Assembly: GCF_034140825.1 (NCBI RefSeq)
Contig: NC_089041.1
Location: 24,441,501-24,505,500, forward strand
Direction: 5' to 3'
Source of the DNA: Oryza sativa Japonica Group
Lineage: Eukaryota; Streptophyta; Magnoliopsida; Poales; Poaceae
DNA length: 64,000 nucleotides
Program-made: the position numbers and the translations under genes
Notes under the pieces: model-generated
What the model was told of the DNA's origin: nothing
What the model saw: the letters and a program-made list of their open reading frames with translations, nothing else
Database searches by the model: none
Part shown: one piece after another, positions 59,101 to 64,000 of the stretch
Numbering within the stretch: position 1 is the first letter of the stretch
How the letters are laid out: every line of letters begins with the position of its first letter

Positions 59101-59892
59101 AGTAATCCCTGTACTCATCCTCACCCATGGAATCAGTTGAGAAGCAGCAGTCGAACACTGAAACATGTGTTAATAGAAATTAGCCAGAACTGGTATAAGC
59201 AACTTTTCATCTTTCGACTAGAATTAAAGAAAAGGAAAGCACATCTAGCACTAAAAGGCTACCAGCATCCTGATTTTTCACACTGCAAGTGTGCTAAAAT
59301 TCATATTTCCAGTTGAATTCAAGTATTTGATCCAAGTGGTTTCAATATAAAAGTACACCATTATAACCAAACATTAGATTCGCAGCAAGCAGAAATTAAC
59401 CATATGAACATGCAAGCAGGATATGGTGGGTCTACGGCCGATTTAAGCCAAATGCAGCTGAGCCCAAAGCTTCCCGCAGAGCAAAACTCCACAATCACAC
59501 AAGATTCATAGAAGGAAACAAATAAAGAAAAAATTAAGCCAAAATGCAGCTAAATCTAAGGCTTATTAAACACATGCAAACCCAGTATCAGACCAAATGC
59601 ATGACCCAAAATCTAACTCAGAAATTACTAAATATAGCGCTTACGCCCTGCGCATGCCCTAAATTCCCGCTTAAATCAACACCCCAGTAAGCAAAACCTT
59701 CCCAAAATTCGAGCCCCCCAAGCACTCCAAAGCCACAAATCCCCCTCGGAACAAAAGGCTCCCCCGCAAATCTCACACCCCCACGGTCCCAATTCCACCC
59801 AGAGGCGAGGGCATTATACCATAGACGCGCTCGGAGATCTCGAGCAGCCGATCCGGCGTCTTCTTCAGGAAGAATTTGCGGAAGAGCGCCAT
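50186..59892 (-). CDS. FH5: Class II formin with PTEN-like domain (actin nucleator)
   Basis: Seventeen exons: 59892-59820, 59157-58457, 58383-58165, 58066-55383, 55119-54993, 54779-54708, 54628-54530, 54457-54416, 53342-53211, 53107-53026, 52290-52196, 51801-51730, 51630-51514, 51059-50991, 50900-50834, 50503-50364, 50278-50186. The frame is continuous and gives 1,627 residues. The N terminus MALFRKFFLKKTPDRLLEIS leads into a PTEN-like domain (HCERGG near 125) and C2 domain (to about 345). A long acidic/Ser linker, a proline-rich FH1 (about 824-1167) and FH2 (about 1190-1590; LKPLHWIKV, GNTLNQGTARG, EIFRE) follow, with a basic end. Formins nucleate and elongate actin filaments using profilin-actin bound by FH1. 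The symbol rests on my memory that rice FH5 (BUI1/RMD) has this length; FH3, FH6, FH7 or FH12 are alternatives. Confidence 0.93.
53539..53772. mobile_element. Stowaway MITE in formin intron
   Basis: 234 bp with inverted ends CTCCCTCCGTTTCATATTAT and ATAATATGAAACGGAGAGAG, flanked by TA (53537-53538 and 53773-53774). It lies in the intron before the FFLELMKVPRMESK exon, away from splice sites. Confidence 0.93.
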
Positions 59893-60300
59893 CCTTCCCC
59901 TCCTCCTCCTCCCCCTTCTCCTCCGCCGCCGCCGCCGCCTCCGCCTCTCCTGCGCCCCCCTCGCCGGGCGAGCTGCTCTGACGCCTCACGCGGCCACCGA
60001 TCGGCTCCGATCGGGGCGCCAAAGGCATGGGGGGCCCCACCCGCCCGCCGCCCGCCGGCGAGCTCAGCGGAGGAGGGCCCGCACCCACCTCCCCACCCGG
60101 GGATCTCGGGATCGACGCCCTCCCGCCGCCTAGGGTTCCCCCCGCGTCGGGGGCGCGCGCTCCCCGGCGGCAGCAGCAGCAGCGAGCGAGGGCGCGGTGG
60201 TGGTGGTGGTGGGCGTGGAGAGAGAGGGCACCGTGGGATTGGGACTTCGTTTCCTCTCTACTGCCTCCTCCTCCTCCTGCTCGCTTCGTTTGAACTCCAC
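59893..60300 (-). promoter_or_regulatory. Formin 5' leader and promoter region
   Basis: GC-rich DNA directly upstream of the formin ATG with GGCGGCGGCGGCGG and CAGCAGCAGCAGCAG runs. It likely contains the leader and transcription start. No TATA box is convincing. Confidence 0.45.
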
Positions 60301-62105
60301 TTTAGTAAAATCTTTTTTTCCCCTTTCTTTCAGCTCCCCCCAAGTTTTTACTGCTTTTTTTTTCTTTTTCTAATCTGCTTCTCAATTTTTTTTCGCTGCC
60401 GCGGTGAATGTTTTTTCCCCCGGATAACAGTGACAGCGGTGAAGCCGCCGCGACGACGGATACTCTTGTGCCACTGCCATGCGGGGCCACTTAAAGTGGG
60501 GCCCAGCGTCAGTCACGTGGGGTAGGGGTGGGTTCGTTGCGAGGGTAGAGGAAGGCTGGACCTCGGCGGCTGTGTCGGTACGTGCGTGTCCGGGTTTTCA
60601 TTTTCTTTTCTTTCTCTTTCGTTTTTTTTTTACTTGAGGGAGACGGGATCTCATCTGGTGAGATAGATTCTTTTACCGCCACCCCCCTAAGTTCGCGGGA
60701 AATGCGACTATTTTTGGGATTATCACGTGTTGCTGGTCATTTTCTTTACCGTTAATTTGTACTGGGAAGGAATTTAAGCGCAGCGCATGTTTGTCCATGC
60801 CAGTGATTAGCATTGACAGATGTTTTCTAGTAATAGATGATTTGTGAAATTGTTGGCATTATGTTATTTTCAGTAGGAAAAAATGATGATGGTGACAGCT
60901 GTGTCCTGGATGAACTGGGCTTTATTCATTGTGCTCTCATAAACGAGTGGAAGTGGAATTTTTATGAATTCAAGTGATCTGCTGTCTATAAGGAGAAAAA
61001 AAATAGCATGCGCAAAATGCACTCGGACTAATTGCTGTTATATTTGAAGTAATCATTAATACCCTCTCCTATCTAAAATACATAATAATCTTGTCCTGGA
61101 TCACACACAAGGTAGTATAAACTTAGCTAGAGTGTTTTTTTTCCTTTTACACGAACTAGCTAGAGTGTTGCTACTTGATCTGCTTGTATGTCAAAAAAAA
61201 CAAAAACAAAATAAAGAAAAAAATTAATGTAGCAGCATGCGAAGGAACCAAGAGGACGAAAATGTACATTGGATCCTATCCAACACAAAGAACCCATTCC
61301 AAAATGGGCCGTACATCCGTTGCCCTTGGCGTGGTTTGTGCCGTTTGTTCGCCTCACGAGTGACCTCAATTCATTTATGAATCCCATTGCCAAATCAAAC
61401 ACAACCCCGGCCACACTCCCTTCTCTAACAATTTCGTGGACATCATCGAGCATGTGAGCGGCCGCCATCACAAACGTGCACCCAAATTAAACCAATTAAC
61501 AAACAAACTTAAGGACCCATACAAAGAACTCCTTCACCGAAAAAAAAAAAAGAAGAAGAAGAGAGAGCTGCGTAATCCAAACCGACGACCACGATCACCA
61601 TCCAGCAAAAAACGGACGGCTCTCGTAGCGGAGGCCTTGCCGAGCGCTTGGGGACAAGCCGTGGTGGAGGCCCCCGAAAGTGACCGCGCGGCGGTCGCGA
61701 AAAGGGCGCAGCGGCAGCGGATCAGCACGGTGCACGAGACCGTTGCCGAGGCGCGCGCGGCAGAAAACAGTAAAAGCGCACCCGTGTTTTCTTCGCCTTC
61801 GCTTCGCTTCACCGCGCGCGCGCGAGGCGACGTGGGTGGGTGGTTGACTGGTTGCGCCGCGCGCGCGCGGGTGTGGGCTCGAGTCGAGCGAGCTCGACCG
61901 CTCGAGGCGACGTGCAGCGACGGGCGCGCGGCTTGGACGGGAGCTGTGCGTGGCGACGGCAACGGCCGCGGGGGCCTGTGTCTGTCTGCCCGAGCGTGTT
62001 GGACGCGTCCGTCCGGGCCGGGCCGGGACGGCGACGGCGACGGCGACGGGTTGGTTCGACCGGTCTCCGTGGATATTGTTGTTGCTGGTCTTTTGTTTTG
62101 CTTTT
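60301..62105. other. Spacer with a GC-rich block
   Basis: 60300-61530 is low-complexity and AT-rich. 61550-62100 is strongly GC-rich, with GCGCGCGCG runs (61815-61870) and open frames on both strands (the longest covers about 230 codons of the plus strand from 61436) rich in Arg/Ala. No protein family is recognised. It may be the first exon or promoter island of an unseen gene, or compositional noise. Confidence 0.4.
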
Positions 62106-62332
62106 CTCCTATCCAAAATGTTTGGCGCCGTTGATTTTTTAAAAAATATTTGACCATTCGTTTTATTAAAAAAATTTAATTATTAATTCTTTTTCTATCA
62201 TTTGATTTATTGTTAAATATACTTTTATGTATATATATAGTTTTACACATTTCACAAAAATTTTTGAATAAGACGAACGATCAAACATGTTTAAAAAAAT
62301 TAACGGTGTCAAATATTTAGGGAATGAGAGAG
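62106..62332. mobile_element. Stowaway MITE, same family as at 4718
   Basis: A hairpin of 227 bp: CTCCTATCCAAAATGTTTGG at the left, ATTTAGGGAATGAGAGAG then TA at the right, with the TTTGACCATTCGTTTTAT / ATAAGACGAACGATCAAAC arms. The left TA is lost. More diverged ends than the 4718 copy. Confidence 0.85.
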
Positions 62333-64000
62333 TATAAATTAAACATGCGACGCTAGCTGTGGATAGCGAGAAATGTGGCGTGTGGCGTGCATTTCATCAG
62401 GGAAACAACTGGGATATTTTCTATTTTTTTCACTTTTACGGAAAAGGATGCGCCTGGAGTGCAATGTTGTTGGAGTTTTCCTCCGGGAAAAGAAAAGATA
62501 TTGTTCATGGTAGCCAGCTAGTTCGACTATAAGGAGATCCAACGGTTAGATATTTCTAACTGGCTACTCCTTCTGAGTTTGTTCTTTTCTGTAGAATTTT
62601 CACTCGCGAAGAATACTCGTGTAAGGTTCCCATTGTTTGCTCCATATAGTATCTATCGTTGCTAAAATTTGAATTTTCAAACTCAATTTTAAAGTTTTTT
62701 CATTGTAATTTATTTTCCAGCATTAACATTTAAATCACTAAAAACACATATAAGAAAATTTTATATATAAATTGTTATTATTTTGCTAATACGCTGAATA
62801 ACGTAATATTGTATTTAGCCTAATGCTGGGAGCCTAGAGTATCTGCATGGACGGATATATCCACTTGGCAGCCGCCCACCATCGTACTATCCCGTATGTT
62901 CGGTGGCACGGCGTCGCGACCCACTTGGCAATAAAAAGCGCGGAAAATACACGCACACGCCGCTCGGCCCATCGCATCGCGTATTTCGCGATTTCGCCGT
63001 CCCATAAAAGCAGCGTCACGTATGCAATGAATCAGCAACGCCGTGATGTGAGCCTAGCGCAGTAACGCTCGCAGTTAACGGCGTTCAATTGTGAATTATC
63101 CGCGGCAGTAAAAAAATGAAGTAGTAAAAAACTCTGGACTTGTACCGCTCGTACTCTGCTTCTGCTGCCTGCGTCGTTTCAACGGTGCGGTTAATGATCG
63201 CGATAAAAAAAAGGGGGGGCTTAATTATTCGCTCATCAGCACAGCACCTGGACTAGCTAGAACGTGCAATAATAACGACGTTATTACTAATTTTTACGTC
63301 AATTAGTAGTAGTACCACTGATTGATTTATCGATCGCGACCGTTAGAAAAGGTGAACAGTGAAGAGTCTAATCTGATCTAATCTAATGCATGGCCCTGAA
63401 ACTTCCCTTTCTCTCTCTTTCTCTCTCTCCTATCAAATATCAACAGTACAATGGTTATTTCAGTTCTCCATCATGGGATCGTACTCTGTTTAGCATGGGA
63501 TTAAGCTAGCGTACGTACGTGCATCCGTGCGATGGACACAACTACTACAGCTGCAAGACAGTCGGCGAAGGCCAGCGATACGTGACCGTATTATTAATTC
63601 GAGCCCAATTTATGATTGATTTATACTAGTATTCGTGCGTATAGGAAACAGTAGCAGAGTTTGATAAGGGGAGTGTCCCACGTTGCTTTTTTTGTGTGCA
63701 ATCCGGAGTGTCGGAGGTCGACAGCGATCATTGCTGGACCCGTCGTCTTCCCGGGCGTCGCTCGCTGCAATTCATACAGCAGCTGAGTAGTCGCGTGTTC
63801 ACTACTTCACTCATTCACTCGCAAGTCGCAACCCTTTTTATTTCTCTTTGAGCTACATTGCTATGGATTATACACGCTCCGTGGCTTTTTTGTTTCCGTC
63901 CGATACCAGCATCATTGTAATCATTTTCAGTCGCGAGAAAAAAAACCTGAATTTATCTCTAAATTAATCCAATACTATTCGACAATACGTAAGACAAACA
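62333..64000. other. Gene-free right edge
   Basis: No supported gene. There is a pyrimidine microsatellite (TCTCTCTCTTTCTCTCTCTCC near 63411-63431) and a CGTACGTACGTGC run near 63510. The DNA from 63600 onward could be the promoter of a gene outside the window. Confidence 0.4.

Noticed and set aside
1-64000. CRISPR arrays, operons, phage or bacterial islands
   Set aside because: Repeats here are transposon ends, microsatellites or local duplications. Introns and an snRNA promoter show plant nuclear DNA.
1-64000. A novel defence or biosynthetic gene cluster
   Set aside because: The intact genes (UXT homologue, DHHC enzyme, formin, two membrane proteins) have unrelated roles and ordinary plant architecture. 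The only P450 sequence is a dead fragment inside a transposon.
1-64000. tRNA genes
   Set aside because: I looked for GGTTCGA-type B boxes with matching A boxes on both strands and saw none convincing. This was not an exhaustive scan.

Overview
The window is nuclear DNA of a grass, almost certainly rice (Oryza). The evidence is multi-exon genes with GT-AG introns, GC-rich first exons, and many miniature DNA transposons of rice type: Stowaway (TA target, CTCCCTCCG ends), Tourist (TTA target), hAT-like, and Mutator-like elements with 9-bp target duplications carrying host gene pieces. The long formin model gives 1,627 residues, the length I remember for rice FH5 (BUI1/RMD, chromosome 7). I could not check this against a database.

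Layout. 1-3.6 kb: repeats and AT-rich DNA. 3.6-18.2 kb: decayed genes, namely a PPR fragment, two copies of a four-helix membrane protein gene about 13 kb apart, each broken by a different lesion, a CobW/ZNG1-type GTPase pseudogene, and a Pack-MULE with P450 and DCP1 pieces. 18.8-23.1 kb: nested DNA transposons, including a second MULE with long inverted repeats. 24-30 kb: a small acidic membrane-anchored protein (minus), a U2 snRNA gene with recognisable promoter and 3' box (minus), and a prefoldin-like UXT homologue (plus) that diverges from U2. 30.7-32.7 kb: a stack of MITEs. 33.1-34.1 kb: an intronless multi-pass membrane protein. 36.3-40.7 kb: a nine-exon DHHC S-acyltransferase (minus). 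42.9-49.5 kb: one doubtful gene, a third MULE, hairpin elements and a fossil Ty3/gypsy piece. 50.2-59.9 kb: a 17-exon class II formin (minus). 60-64 kb: formin upstream DNA, a GC-rich block and one more Stowaway element.

The intact genes look like ordinary single-copy housekeeping or cell-biology genes (chaperone, spliceosomal RNA, protein palmitoylation, actin nucleation) and do not form a pathway or cluster. I found no convincing new biological system. The most informative features are the duplicated gene pair with an exact empty site for its MITE insertion, the Pack-MULE joining two unrelated genes, the U2 gene with intact promoter spacing, and the chain of MITEs with partial end duplications. 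All splice sites were read by eye without transcript support.
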